This document shows, piece after piece, positions 40,312 to 50,489 of a stretch of DNA of 62,156 nucleotides. The number at the start of each line of letters is the position of its first letter. Within the stretch, counting starts at the first letter, position 1. The position numbers and the translations under genes are program-made. Where the stretch lies: the IMG/VR virus record IMGVR_UViG_3300027857_000485, positions 1-62,156 of that record; one strand, given 5' to 3'. The stretch is from a virus. Under the pieces are notes generated by a model. It was given only the letters and a program-made list of their open reading frames with translations, did no database searches and was not told the DNA's origin.

Positions 40312-41252
40312 TGGACGGCACCCGCCTCCAATCGCTGGTCTACAAGGGGCTCGGCAAAGCGGCGGCGCATACCGGCTTGCCGTTCCAGGGCTATCGCCCG
40401 AACGGCGCGCTGAACCCGATCGACCCGGCCAATGCGACCGCGCAGCTGTCGGCCAGCTTCACCACCTCCTACGCTTATGGAAAGCCAAACACCTACGGGC
40501 AGGCAACATGGCAAGCGGTGTTGGACGGCAGCCAGGTCAATGTCGGCGACTATCTGGTCGGCGCGCCCGGGACGTTCTTCATCGCGGCCAAGCAGCCGCT
40601 GCTGCCGATCCTGGCGGTGGGGTGCAATCGGGTGGTGTCGATCACTCAGGGCGGAACAAACCCGGTCGCCGTCGGCTGGCCGGCCTCGATCCTGGTGGAA
40701 AGCACGCGCGGCAACGCCCCGCTTGAGGACATCGCGGGCAGCCCGTCGACGCCGCACTGGTGGATGTTGCTGCCCGCCGTGCCCGACCTGACCATGGAGG
40801 TCGCGGACCTCGTCACCGACGACCTCGGGCGCCAGTATTTCATGACGGCGGCCGAGCTGTCGGACCTGGGCTGGCGCTGCTCGATCCAGCAGACCACCCT
40901 CCTGTCGGACAGCGTCATCAAGCATTACCAGACGGTCATCCGCCTGATCGGCAAGCTGCTGACGTACCGCCAGATCACCACCGGCAGCGGGCCGAACCCG
41001 ACGCGCACCACCACCGACTATCCGGTGAAGGCGCTGATCAGCGGCTACGACGCTTCGATGATGGCGAACGGCGTGGTTAAGATCGCGGACCTGCGCGTCA
41101 TGCTGTCGCCGCTGTCCGAGGATGGCCGGGAGATCCCGCAACCGTCGCTGACCGATCAGATCATCATCGACGGCGTCGCGCGCTCGGTGATCGCCTGCAA
41201 GCCGGAATATGCCGGCACCGATATCGCGGTCTTCGACGTCCAAGCGCGATAA
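40311..41252 (+). CDS. Head-tail junction protein candidate
   Basis: 313 residues; family not recognised. Residues 1-150 look like a beta-rich neck protein (YKGLGKAAAHTGLPFQGYRPNGALNPIDP), with a second region of similar size. It lies between head-completion and tail-completion genes and starts at the stop of the protease-like gene. Structural role is inferred from position. Confidence 0.65.
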   Translation: MDGTRLQSLVYKGLGKAAAHTGLPFQGYRPNGALNPIDPANATAQLSASFTTSYAYGKPNTYGQATWQAVLDGSQVNVGDYLVGAPGTFFIAAKQPLLPILAVGCNRVVSITQGGTNPVAVGWPASILVESTRGNAPLEDIAGSPSTPHWWMLLPAVPDLTMEVADLVTDDLGRQYFMTAAELSDLGWRCSIQQTTLLSDSVIKHYQTVIRLIGKLLTYRQITTGSGPNPTRTTTDYPVKALISGYDASMMANGVVKIADLRVMLSPLSEDGREIPQPSLTDQIIIDGVARSVIACKPEYAGTDIAVFDVQAR

Positions 41253-41290
41253 TCTGGCGGTTTTCCGGCGATTGGCGCATAATTCGCGCC

Positions 41291-41716
41291 ATGTCGACCA
41301 CCCAGCTATCCCGCCACGCCATTCGCGCCCTTGTCGAAGACCACGCCCGCCGGCAATTCGCCGCCGAAGGCGATGGAAGATGGCACGCAACGCAGAACGA
41401 CCTCAACGACGAGTTGGCGCAGCACCGGGCCGAGGTTGCTGAGCGGGCGGGGGAGATTGAGGCCGAGCGCTTCATGCGGATCTATGCCGAGGAAGTCCTG
41501 GCCTATGAGCGGGATTTTCACATGAGCCCGAGGAAGGGCGCCGTGAGAATGGGGGCAGGCTCTCGGGTCCAAGCGGACAAGTCCTATCACTGGGAACGGC
41601 CACATCCGCCGGCTGTCGTTTTCCCCGAAATCGAGGCGCCCAAACGCGAGAGCGCCGCGCCCGGCTGGATCTTCGTATTGATCGCCGTCTCGGGAGCCGC
41701 CGCGCTCCTGTTCTAG
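41291..41716 (+). CDS. Hypothetical protein with C-terminal membrane segment
   Basis: 141 residues. Helical, charged N-terminal part, then a single hydrophobic segment near residues 123-141 (APGWIFVLIAVSGAAALLF) at the very C terminus, a tail anchor. Odd in a structural gene block; a candidate CATAAT -10 element lies 8 bases before the ATG in the 38-base gap. Confidence 0.6.
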   Translation: MSTTQLSRHAIRALVEDHARRQFAAEGDGRWHATQNDLNDELAQHRAEVAERAGEIEAERFMRIYAEEVLAYERDFHMSPRKGAVRMGAGSRVQADKSYHWERPHPPAVVFPEIEAPKRESAAPGWIFVLIAVSGAAALLF

Positions 41717-41723
41717 GAGCGCC

Positions 41724-42212
41724 ATGGGCGTCACCGTCACAACCGCCGAAGAATTCGAGGCCGCCTGCCATGACTGGATGGAAAAGGTCGTCAAGCCGGC
41801 CGTCGTCGCAGCGCAGCTCGAGGTCGCCCGCGCCGCCGCCGAGGCGATCGTCACCGCCAAGGCGACCTGGAACGACAAGCAGCCGAATGATTACTGGTCC
41901 GGCCAGTTCCGCGCCTCGGTAACCGTGGCCGTCGGCGCACCCGATGACACAGCAGCACCCGACAATCCCGGCCCCTGGCCGATCCACCCCAATCCCTACC
42001 CGCCTGCCGATGTCGACGGAATGGTCGATTCCCTGGCCAGCATCCAAGCGTTCCAGATAGTCTACATCGCCGACGCGGTGCCCTATGCCGAGGATGTCGA
42101 AAGCCATGTCGAGCCCTTCGGCCTGGCCGCGGCGATGATCCAGTCGGCTTTCGCGCCCGGCTATTCCTGGCAGTTCCTGGCCGACCAGAGCATGGCGGCG
42201 ATCCCCTTCTGA
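41724..42212 (+). CDS. Tail completion protein candidate
   Basis: 162 residues. Helical N terminus (FEAACHDWMEKVVKPAVVAAQLEVARAAAEA), then a beta part. Size and position resemble HK97 gp10-type tail-completion proteins, but I see no decisive motif. Confidence 0.65.
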   Translation: MGVTVTTAEEFEAACHDWMEKVVKPAVVAAQLEVARAAAEAIVTAKATWNDKQPNDYWSGQFRASVTVAVGAPDDTAAPDNPGPWPIHPNPYPPADVDGMVDSLASIQAFQIVYIADAVPYAEDVESHVEPFGLAAAMIQSAFAPGYSWQFLADQSMAAIPF

Positions 42213-42225
42213 TCGGTGCCTTTTC

Positions 42226-42699
42226 ATGACCAACGCGATCCCCGCCGAGGATATCGACGCCTCAATCATCGCCATGTGGCAAGCGGCATGGACGGCCACG
42301 CCGACGGCATGGGAAAACGTCGCCTTCGACCCGCATAATCTGAACGCAGCAGATATCGGCGCCGGCTTTCAGAATGGCGGCCCTTGGGTCGAATTGCGCG
42401 TCATCCAGCAGCCCGGGCTGGGCCAGATCTCGACCGCCAACAACGGCACGCGCCGCTGGCGCATTCCGGGCCAGGTGATCATCACCGCAGCGGTGCAGGC
42501 AGGCCAAGGTAAGGCAGCGCTTTCGCAGCTGCTCGACGAGGCAGCGCAGGTCTTTCGCGGCCACGCCCTCGATACCAGCGGCGCCGGCCACCTGCTGTTC
42601 TTCAATTCCTATGCGACGCCGGCCGCCAATAGTCCTAAAGACGCATCCTGGTACACCGCCGCCGCGGTCATCCGCTTCTGGTACGACTACGACGCCTGA
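42226..42699 (+). CDS. Tail terminator-like protein
   Basis: 157 residues. WVELRVIQQPGLGQISTANNGTRRWRIPGQVIITAAV and the C-terminal SWYTAAAVIRFWYDYDA follow the tail terminator/gpU-like pattern (DUF4128 type). It would cap the tail tube and mediate joining to the head. Confidence 0.75.
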   Translation: MTNAIPAEDIDASIIAMWQAAWTATPTAWENVAFDPHNLNAADIGAGFQNGGPWVELRVIQQPGLGQISTANNGTRRWRIPGQVIITAAVQAGQGKAALSQLLDEAAQVFRGHALDTSGAGHLLFFNSYATPAANSPKDASWYTAAAVIRFWYDYDA

Positions 42700-42812
42700 T
42701 CCAGGCCTCAGACCAATCCCCCAGCAATTGCCGCGCCCTTCGGCTCGGCCTTACCCAGCGTCTCCCGACGGACGCTCCCGCCTTGCCGTAAGCGCATCAA
42801 GGAGCCGAGAAA

Positions 42813-44249
42813 ATGTCCTTCAGCAACACTTCGCAGACCCAATTCCGCTACGCCGTCGAGGCGACGCAGAACCAGATCCCCGCGGTCGCGTTCCAGAATA
42901 TCACCGCCAAGAGTGGCGCGCTGGAAGCCAATCAGACCTTCACCGTGAGCCAGGGCATCCGCACCGATCGCACCGTGCAGGACAATATCCTGACCGACCG
43001 CAAGCCGGGCGGAACGCTGGTCTATGAATTCGCCTATGGGGTCGCAGATCCGATCCTGGCGGCGACCCTTCAGGACGCGGCGACCTGGAACCAGACGACC
43101 AATTTCTCGAATGTGGCCGTTACCGCCGGCACCCCGAACGTCTTCACCGTGCCCTCGGGCGGCGCGGCGGTTCTGGCCAATATGCTGCTCTATGCCTCGG
43201 GCTTCACCAACTCGGGCAATGACGGTGTGTTCAAGGCCTCGTCCTCGACAGGGACCACCATCACCACCGCAACGGCGCCCAGCACGGCGGAAACCGCCGG
43301 CGCGGGCAAGACGCTGAAGGTGATCGGCTACGAGGGCGCTTCCGGCGACATCACCGCGACCTCGACCGGCCTGGCCAGCACCACGCTCGATTTCACCACG
43401 CTGGGCCTGTCGGTCGGGTTGGTGGTCAAGGTCGGCGGTTCGCAGGCGGCCAATCAGTTCGCCACCGCGGCCAATAACGACTATGTCCGCATCACTGGCA
43501 TCGCCGCACACGCGCTGACCTGCGACAACCTGCCCACCGGCTGGACCACCGACGCGGGCGCGGGAAAAGCCATCCGCCTGCTGTGGGGAGACACCATCGC
43601 CAATGGCGTGACGCGCAACAGCTTCACCGTCGAGGAAGACCACCCAGACATCAGCTTCACCCGCGAATTCACCGGGCATTATCCGGACCAGTTCCAGCTG
43701 AAGATGACGCCCGGCCAGATCCTCGAGGCGACCACGACCTGGAAGGGCATGAGCGTTTCCACCGGCACCGCGACCGCCAGCACCGGCACGCCTATCGCGG
43801 CGCCGAACAACAGCATCATGAACGCGGTGACCAGCGTGGTCCGCATCAACGAGGCCGGCGTCGCGTCCGGCAAGATGAGCGACGCCACCCTGATGATCAA
43901 GAACAACCTGGGCGACGTTATGGCGCTGGGCGTGCTGGGCGATGCGGACGTCCGCGACGGCCAATTCAATGCCACCCTGCAGTTCGGCATCTATATGTCC
44001 GCGACCCAGGGCCAGAGCATCTATTCGAAGTTCCTGGCCGGTACGCAGTCCAGCCTATGGTTCGTCCTGAAGGACGCCGCCGGGAATGCCTACGCGGTCG
44101 ATATGCCGGCGGGCCGGTTCACCGATGCCAAGACCCCCGTCTCAGGCATCAACCAGGACTACAAGCTGACCGGCACTTTCACCACCCAGTACGACAGCGT
44201 TTCCGGCAAGCAGATGCGCATCAACCGCATCGCCTCCTACGGCGCGTGA
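42813..44249 (+). CDS. Major tail (tube) protein
   Basis: 478 residues, with AAGGAGCC upstream. The N terminus (TQFRYAVEATQNQIPAVAFQNITAKSG) and the frequent Thr/Ala/Gly-rich beta segments fit the tail tube proteins of long-tailed siphoviruses; extra domains make it larger than a minimal tube protein. It precedes the tail chaperones. Confidence 0.85.
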   Translation: MSFSNTSQTQFRYAVEATQNQIPAVAFQNITAKSGALEANQTFTVSQGIRTDRTVQDNILTDRKPGGTLVYEFAYGVADPILAATLQDAATWNQTTNFSNVAVTAGTPNVFTVPSGGAAVLANMLLYASGFTNSGNDGVFKASSSTGTTITTATAPSTAETAGAGKTLKVIGYEGASGDITATSTGLASTTLDFTTLGLSVGLVVKVGGSQAANQFATAANNDYVRITGIAAHALTCDNLPTGWTTDAGAGKAIRLLWGDTIANGVTRNSFTVEEDHPDISFTREFTGHYPDQFQLKMTPGQILEATTTWKGMSVSTGTATASTGTPIAAPNNSIMNAVTSVVRINEAGVASGKMSDATLMIKNNLGDVMALGVLGDADVRDGQFNATLQFGIYMSATQGQSIYSKFLAGTQSSLWFVLKDAAGNAYAVDMPAGRFTDAKTPVSGINQDYKLTGTFTTQYDSVSGKQMRINRIASYGA

Positions 44250-44284
44250 CCCGGGCGAAAGCTCGGTAGGGCTTCGGCCCGAGC

Positions 44285-44313
44285 GGCGGCCGGCGCGTCG
44301 GGCGCCGGCCGCC
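44285..44313 (+). terminator. Hairpin after the tail tube gene (leaky terminator candidate)
   Basis: A perfect 12-bp stem GGCGGCCGGCGC / GCGCCGGCCGCC with a 5-base loop is followed by CGTTTCTT, a weak T-rich tail. It probably reduces transcription into the chaperone genes, keeping the tail tube in excess. Confidence 0.55.
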
Positions 44314-44365
44314 CGTTTCTTCCGCCCCGACAATTTCCGACTCCCCGACAAAGGAACCCCGACAA

Positions 44366-44833
44366 ATGGCTTTGAACCTCAAGAAGAAATTCGCCCTTAA
44401 CGTCGATGCGACGGTGAGCGGCGCCAAGATGGACCTGGGCGACGGCGCCTATTTCCTGGTCGCCCGCTGGGGCAACAAGAAGCATGCTGCGCTGCTGGAG
44501 CAGCTGCGCGAGCCCTACCGCGACAAGATCGAGCTGGGCGTGAAGCTCACCGACGAAGAATCCGAGGGCCTGATGGTCAAGGGCATCGCCGGCGGCGTGC
44601 TGGTCGGCTGGGGCGGCATCACCGGCCTGGTCGATCCCAATGACGAGACCGAGGTGGCCTATTCGCCCGCGCTGGCCGAGGCCATGCTGCTGGACAAGGA
44701 ATTCGAGGATCTGCGCGGCCGCGTCGTGACGTTCTCCATGAACGCCGCCAATTATCGCAAGGCCGCGACCAAGGCCACGGAAAAAAACTCGTCGGCCTCG
44801 TCGAATGGCAAGAAGAATACGGCGAGGACATAG
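44366..44833 (+). CDS. Tail assembly chaperone, G-like product
   Basis: 155 residues in the unshifted frame. Structure-rich N terminus (LNLKKKFALNVDATVSGAKMDLGDGAYFLVARWG) and a helical middle; the end SSASSNGKKNTART after the slippery site has no fold. Helps the tape measure protein assemble the tail tube; not in the virion. Confidence 0.85.
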   Translation: MALNLKKKFALNVDATVSGAKMDLGDGAYFLVARWGNKKHAALLEQLREPYRDKIELGVKLTDEESEGLMVKGIAGGVLVGWGGITGLVDPNDETEVAYSPALAEAMLLDKEFEDLRGRVVTFSMNAANYRKAATKATEKNSSASSNGKKNTART

Positions 44834-45123
44834 AGCTTTTCCGCAAATGGCTGGTGGATGACCCCCTCGACAAGGGAAATCCCATTCTTCACCGGCCCAA
44901 GCCGACGCCCGGCGTCGAGAAATATTACCGGGCGTTTCAAGAACTCTCCACGGATCGGCCGCCATCCTTCAGCGGCATATCCCCGATCCCTTGGTCATCC
45001 ATCGACCGCTATGCGCGGCGGCACGGCATCGAAGATGAGGATTTCGACGTCCTCGTCCGGATGATCCGCGCCGCCGATGCCGCCCTCATGAAAATCCTCA
45101 GAGCCCGCTCGCCGGAGAAGTGA
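44366..45123 (+). CDS. Tail assembly chaperone fusion, -1 frameshift (GT-like product)
   Basis: The heptamer A-AAA-AAC at 44782-44788 is in the correct phase for -1 slippage. Ribosomes that slip continue in the -1 frame as LVGLVEWQEEYGEDIELFRKW... to the stop at 45121, giving 252 residues. The downstream ORF has no convincing ribosome-binding site of its own and ends where the tape measure gene begins. This matches the conserved frameshift of lambda G/GT-type chaperones. Confidence 0.85.
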
Positions 45124-48100
45124 TGTCCGATATCGTCCTCAGTCTTGGAATTGATGCAGGAGACGCCGCCACCGGTGCGGATGCCTTCATGCAGCAATAT
45201 GCCCGGCTGAAGGCAGCTATCTCGGACGTCACGAGCGCCCGCGCAGCATCGCAGCAGGCAGTGACGCAGGAAGCCGCGGCGACGACCACGGCAGCCGGCG
45301 CATTCGAGCAGGAAGCGCAGAAGCGCATCCAGCTGAACGAGATGATCAAGAATATGGTCATCGTGCGCGGCCAGGAGCAGGCGGCGATCGATGCGGCGAT
45401 CTCCCGCACTGGCGCGCTCAACCAGGTTGGTGACGCGGCGGTCGGCATCAATCAGCGCTTCGCCGCGAGCGTGGCGCAGCTGAATGCGGAACTGACGGGC
45501 GGCGCATCTGCCGCTTCTTCGCACGCCGACGCCACCACCCGCATGGGCTCGGCCTCGACGAATGCCGCCGCGGCTCAGCAAGGATTGTCCGTCGGCACGG
45601 CCGGCGTCACCCGCGAAATCATCGTGCTGGGCCGCGAGATCGCCAGCGGCGACTTTTCGCGCATTCCCGGTTCGCTGCTGGTCCTGACCAATCGCATGGG
45701 CGGCCTGAACCTCGGCACGCTTGGCGCTGTCGCCGCTTTCGGCGCTTTGGCCGCGGCAATGGCCTATCCGGTTATCCACGCCGCCAACATGGACCAAGAA
45801 CTGCGCAGCCTGAACGCGCAGCTGCAAATCACCGGCAACACCGCCCAGGTGACAGCCCAGCAGATCATGGCCATGGCCAACGCCATCAGCCCGAGCACGA
45901 GCGCGTCGCGGCTGGACATCATGGGGGCCGCCGGCAAGATCGCCAGCGATAACGTCATCGCTCCCAATCTCGGCGTCGACCAGCTGCAGAAGCTGACCGA
46001 TGCTGCGGTGAGCTTTGCCCAGGTCACCGGCCAGCAGGTCGCGCCCGCGACCAAGACGCTGACCGATGCGCTCGACGGCGGCGTGACATCGCTCGCCAAG
46101 CTGAATGAGCAATTTCCGATCTTCACCACCGCAGAGCTTCAGAACCTGCAGGCGATGGGTCAGCACGGTCAGCAGGCCGAAGCGCTGGCGATCGAAATCC
46201 AGAAGATCGACGACTATTTCCATAATGCCGCTCAGAACGGCATGTCTCAGACCACGAAAGCCCTCAATGAGCTCGGCGCGGCCTGGACCCATCTTATGGA
46301 TGAGATGGCCCAAAGCGGGTCCGTCCAGGGTGCGTTGAAGAGCTTCACATCGCTGGCCAATATCCTAGCATCGCTGGGCGGCAGCACCAGCGCGGCTTCC
46401 GCGCTGGATCAGTCACAGATGGCTTCGCTTCAGACGAAGATTCAGACCGCGATGGGGCAGGCAGGCCAAGGCGGCGTGACGGGCTTTGTCGGCGGCCAGA
46501 TGCTGGATAGCCTTGTGCAGCAGGAGATCAGTCTCCAGGCGCAAATGGGCGCCAGATCTGCGCCGGCCGGGATTTCTGACTTGGCTGGGCTGATGCCGTC
46601 CTTTTCGGTTGCCGGTGGCACCACATCGTCAGGGCCGGCATCTGGCGGCGACCCGCGCGCTGCGGAACACCTGGCTAATCAGCAGATCGTCGATGATGCG
46701 ACGCTCGTCGCCGCTGCCTATCAGAAAACCGGCGTCGCGCAGCAGCTTGCCATCGCCCAGGCCCGCGACTTCGCTGGTGCGCAGGACACGGTCAGCCAGC
46801 AGGAGCAGTCCCAGGCCAAATTCTTGGCCGACAGCATCGTCATCATGGCGCAGCATACCGCCGCGATTGAGGCGTCGAATCGTGCCGTCCAGCAGCAGGT
46901 CGACGACGCCTCCGCGTTGGCCGAAGCCTGGAATAAGAGCACTCAGGCCGGCGTCCTGGCCGAAGCCGCCCAGAAGGCGCTGAACGTGGCGCGGCAGAAC
47001 GACCCGACAGCTGCGACCGCGAGCAAGAAGCAGGTCGATGACCAGCTGTCGATCGCTTATGACGACCTCAACGCGAAGGCCGGGCAGCAACTGCAAATTC
47101 TGCAGGCGCAGCGCGACGCATCGCAAGCTCTGGTCGATGTGGCCGGGAATTCGGAACTGACGACTTATACCCAGATCACCGAGCAGGTCCTGGCGCAGTA
47201 TGCCAATCAGCTGGCGATTGCCGAGGTAGAGCAGGAGAGGACCGGTGACGGAACTGACCTCGCCCAGGTGCAGGACCAGATCACCCAGAGCATTCAGGCT
47301 CAATGGGATATCCATCAGAATGGTCTCGCTGTCGCGCTGAAGAACGAACTGGCTCTGAGCCAGGATCAGCTGACCGCCGCTCAGGCTGATCTGGAGGCGG
47401 GCAGCAAGAAGCTCGCGACCAGCAAGGAAGAGCAGGCCGTCCAGGCCGAGATCGTCAAGCTGAAGCAGCAGGGCCTCGATATCAATTCGGATGATGCGCA
47501 GAAGATCCTCGCCAATGTTCGCGCCACCCAGCAGATCAAGGACGAGCAGCAGGCGATCACCGATCAATATCGCCAGCAGCAGGAAGAGGTGAAGAAGCTG
47601 GCCGACGGCATTACCCGCGATATGTCGGCCGGCCTGGTCCAAGTGTTTCAGTCCGGCGGTTCCGGCTGGGACAAGATGATCAAGAGTTGGCACACGTCGG
47701 TCGATACTTTCATCGCAAACATCATTTCGCAGTTCGCCGAGACGCAGATCGTGCTGCCCATCATCGAATCGGCCACGGGCATCAGCGCGAGCAGCACCGG
47801 TACGCAAGGCACGGGCGGCGTGCTCAGCTCGCTGTTCTCCACCGCGAGCACCGGATCGAGTGTCTCCGGCTTGCTTGGTGGCCCGACGATAGGCTCTTCC
47901 CTCGGCATCACTGGTAATGGCGGATTTCTTGCCGGCGCAAGCGCCTATCTCTTCGGAGGCGCGGGAGCCACCGCCGGCGGTTCGACAGTCGGCGCCGGGA
48001 CTATCGGCACCCTCGCACTGTCTGATGGTACCGTTGTCCCGATCGTTTCTCAGGGCGCTGAGATCGGAGCGGTTTCGGGCGGAGAATCGGCGGGCTTGCT

Positions 48101-50489
48101 CGGTTCGGGCGGCGCGAGCATTGCTGCCATCCCCGGCATCGGCTGGATGATCGCCGGCACCGCCGCGAGCACCTATATCGGCGCTGAGTTCGGGCAGGCG
48201 AACAAAAGCAGCAGCCCGATCGAGAGGTACCTGGAAGGCGACGCGATCGGCGGAGAAGTGTCGGGGCTATCGGCGCTATTCCCGTATCTTTTCACGGGAC
48301 ACCCGACCGTCGGCCCTGACAGCGACGCCTATTCCTCGTTCGCGAATGGGCAGCTTAGCGTTGCTGGCTCGGCCTCGGACAATGGCGGGAGCGTAAGCGA
48401 CGCGACCAAGCTGCTGAACGACTCCATTTCGTCCTTGAACTCGACGACGGCAGCGCTCGGCCTGACCATCAATGGCCTCGGCAATATCGAGGTCGGGACC
48501 TTCAAGGGCCAGTATTACGTCAAGCAGCCTGGCGTCGGCGGTGGCCCGGGTGTGGGCGACTATTCTTCCTATGCGACGGAAGACGAGGCCGTAATCGCCT
48601 ATCTCAAAGAGGCGCTCACCAGCGGCTCCGTGACGGGCCTGAACGCGAACGGCCAATCGGCCCTGAAGAACAGCACCGCAACGGATGCGGCGACTTTCGA
48701 GGCCGATCTCCAATTCGGCCAGGATTTCGATGCGGCGATCAACGCCATGAAATCCGGCGTAACCGATTATACCCAAGCCGCCGAGACGGCGGCCGAGACA
48801 ACGGCCAGCCAGCTGACGACGTCCGTCGAAAACTTCAACGCGAAGGCGAAGGAGCTTGGCCTCGATACGCAGGCTGCGGCGGATGCCACGAAATCGGCCG
48901 TCGAGAGCTTCCTCGGGCTGACGACGTCGCAGCCCGTCAGCCAGCTTGAGCAGAACGTCGAAACCCTCTACGGAAAGCTCGAAGGCGTCTCCGGTCTTCT
49001 GTCTGAGGTGGGGATCAGCCAGGCCGACGCGACAGAGAAGGTCAAGGAACAGGTTGAGCAGATGCTGGGCATCACCCAGGCGGCTCCAGCCATGGGCACC
49101 TTCGCCACCGAAATGGCGAGCATCAAGCAGACCTTCAGTGATCTGGCGCCGATCGCCGATAAGCTGGGCATCTCCGCCCAGGACATGGCGACCGGGCTTT
49201 CGAATGCCGAACAGCAGATTACCCAGGCCGCGAACGACAACATCCAGTCTCAGCTCGACCAGCTGACGGGCGGAATCGGCACGAGCCTTCAGAGTCTCGT
49301 GACGACGTTTCAATCCACCTTCGCCGATATCCAGGCGGTGGGCGGAAACCTGGCGAATGCCCAAGAACTGATGGCGCTCGACATCGCCAATCTCTACAAG
49401 CCGGAAGTTCAGGCGGCCATCCAGGGCGTCACGACGGCCTACAACAATCAGATTACCGTCGAGCAGAACCTGGCGAGTCAGTCTCTGAAGACGTCGCAGG
49501 ACCTCGCGACGTTCCTGGCGAGCATGGGCGCCGGCAGCTTGTCCGATGGCGACCCGCTGTCTCAGCTCCAGGCCGCAAAAGCCGCCTTCGACCAGGCCGT
49601 GCAGCAGTCCTCTTCGTCAGACCCGACGGTGGCTGCGAACGCCCAGGGACAGCTGACCAGCCTTGCGCAGCAATACCTGACCGCCAGCAAGTCCTACAAC
49701 GCTTCCGGTTCCGGGTATGTCTCGGACTATGACTATGTCCAGCAGCAGCTGCAGGAGGTCGAGAAGTCGACCGCGGATCAGGCTTCGACGGCCACGCAAC
49801 AGGTCACGCTGCTTCAGCAGCAGCTCGACGCCGCCACGGGCACCCAGACCAACACGCTGACCATCGCCCAGGCTGTGGAGAACCTGAACACGCTGATGGC
49901 GCAGGTGAACGCGACGATCGCGAGCAGCATTGCCTCGGCTGGCGGTGGGTCATATTCCGGCGTGGTGACGCCGAACGGAACGTCCTCGACGGGCGTTTCC
50001 TACGGCGTGACGCCGCCGCCTCAGCCCAATATGGCGGCGGCCATCAACGCGATCGGCCAGGACTATACGAGCCTGCTTGGCCGCACCGGGACGCAGTCGG
50101 ACTTTGCCTATTACCTCAACGAGGTGCAGAACGGCGTCAGCCTCGACCAGATCGCGACGCAGTTCATGAACTCGCCGGAATATCTGGCCAAGCACAGCCA
50201 TGCGAATGGCGGTCTTGCCTCGGGCTGGTCGAAAGTCGGCGAGCGCGGCGAGGAATGGATGTATGTGCCGCCGTCGAGCGGTGCGATGGTCTACCCCCAC
50301 GGCACCGGGGGGCCCTCCAATGACAATGGCACCACGGCGGTAGTGCAGACTCTGCGCGCCGAGATGGCGAGCCTTCGTCAGGTGGTGGCGCAGGTCGGCC
50401 AGCAGCATGCCGAACTGCTCCGTGTCGCCAATGGCTATGCCGCGACCCAGGCCCACGCCGCCGATCGCGCTGCGTCCAGGCCGCGCTGA
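45123..50489 (+). CDS. Tail tape measure protein
   Basis: 1788 residues from the ATG at 45123 (TGATG with the chaperone). The first 400 residues match the prophage tail-length tape measure family (AAMAYPVIHAANMDQELRSLNAQLQITGNTAQ; LTDALDGGVTSLAKLN). Long helical repeats follow, with two hydrophobic Gly-rich stretches in the middle (around residues 890-1030). Near 1635-1690 lies a DUF4214-like segment (DYTSLLGRTGTQSDFAYYLNEVQNGVSLDQIA). At about 1.5 angstrom per residue the tail would be near 270 nm. Confidence 0.92.
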   Translation: MSDIVLSLGIDAGDAATGADAFMQQYARLKAAISDVTSARAASQQAVTQEAAATTTAAGAFEQEAQKRIQLNEMIKNMVIVRGQEQAAIDAAISRTGALNQVGDAAVGINQRFAASVAQLNAELTGGASAASSHADATTRMGSASTNAAAAQQGLSVGTAGVTREIIVLGREIASGDFSRIPGSLLVLTNRMGGLNLGTLGAVAAFGALAAAMAYPVIHAANMDQELRSLNAQLQITGNTAQVTAQQIMAMANAISPSTSASRLDIMGAAGKIASDNVIAPNLGVDQLQKLTDAAVSFAQVTGQQVAPATKTLTDALDGGVTSLAKLNEQFPIFTTAELQNLQAMGQHGQQAEALAIEIQKIDDYFHNAAQNGMSQTTKALNELGAAWTHLMDEMAQSGSVQGALKSFTSLANILASLGGSTSAASALDQSQMASLQTKIQTAMGQAGQGGVTGFVGGQMLDSLVQQEISLQAQMGARSAPAGISDLAGLMPSFSVAGGTTSSGPASGGDPRAAEHLANQQIVDDATLVAAAYQKTGVAQQLAIAQARDFAGAQDTVSQQEQSQAKFLADSIVIMAQHTAAIEASNRAVQQQVDDASALAEAWNKSTQAGVLAEAAQKALNVARQNDPTAATASKKQVDDQLSIAYDDLNAKAGQQLQILQAQRDASQALVDVAGNSELTTYTQITEQVLAQYANQLAIAEVEQERTGDGTDLAQVQDQITQSIQAQWDIHQNGLAVALKNELALSQDQLTAAQADLEAGSKKLATSKEEQAVQAEIVKLKQQGLDINSDDAQKILANVRATQQIKDEQQAITDQYRQQQEEVKKLADGITRDMSAGLVQVFQSGGSGWDKMIKSWHTSVDTFIANIISQFAETQIVLPIIESATGISASSTGTQGTGGVLSSLFSTASTGSSVSGLLGGPTIGSSLGITGNGGFLAGASAYLFGGAGATAGGSTVGAGTIGTLALSDGTVVPIVSQGAEIGAVSGGESAGLLGSGGASIAAIPGIGWMIAGTAASTYIGAEFGQANKSSSPIERYLEGDAIGGEVSGLSALFPYLFTGHPTVGPDSDAYSSFANGQLSVAGSASDNGGSVSDATKLLNDSISSLNSTTAALGLTINGLGNIEVGTFKGQYYVKQPGVGGGPGVGDYSSYATEDEAVIAYLKEALTSGSVTGLNANGQSALKNSTATDAATFEADLQFGQDFDAAINAMKSGVTDYTQAAETAAETTASQLTTSVENFNAKAKELGLDTQAAADATKSAVESFLGLTTSQPVSQLEQNVETLYGKLEGVSGLLSEVGISQADATEKVKEQVEQMLGITQAAPAMGTFATEMASIKQTFSDLAPIADKLGISAQDMATGLSNAEQQITQAANDNIQSQLDQLTGGIGTSLQSLVTTFQSTFADIQAVGGNLANAQELMALDIANLYKPEVQAAIQGVTTAYNNQITVEQNLASQSLKTSQDLATFLASMGAGSLSDGDPLSQLQAAKAAFDQAVQQSSSSDPTVAANAQGQLTSLAQQYLTASKSYNASGSGYVSDYDYVQQQLQEVEKSTADQASTATQQVTLLQQQLDAATGTQTNTLTIAQAVENLNTLMAQVNATIASSIASAGGGSYSGVVTPNGTSSTGVSYGVTPPPQPNMAAAINAIGQDYTSLLGRTGTQSDFAYYLNEVQNGVSLDQIATQFMNSPEYLAKHSHANGGLASGWSKVGERGEEWMYVPPSSGAMVYPHGTGGPSNDNGTTAVVQTLRAEMASLRQVVAQVGQQHAELLRVANGYAATQAHAADRAASRPR

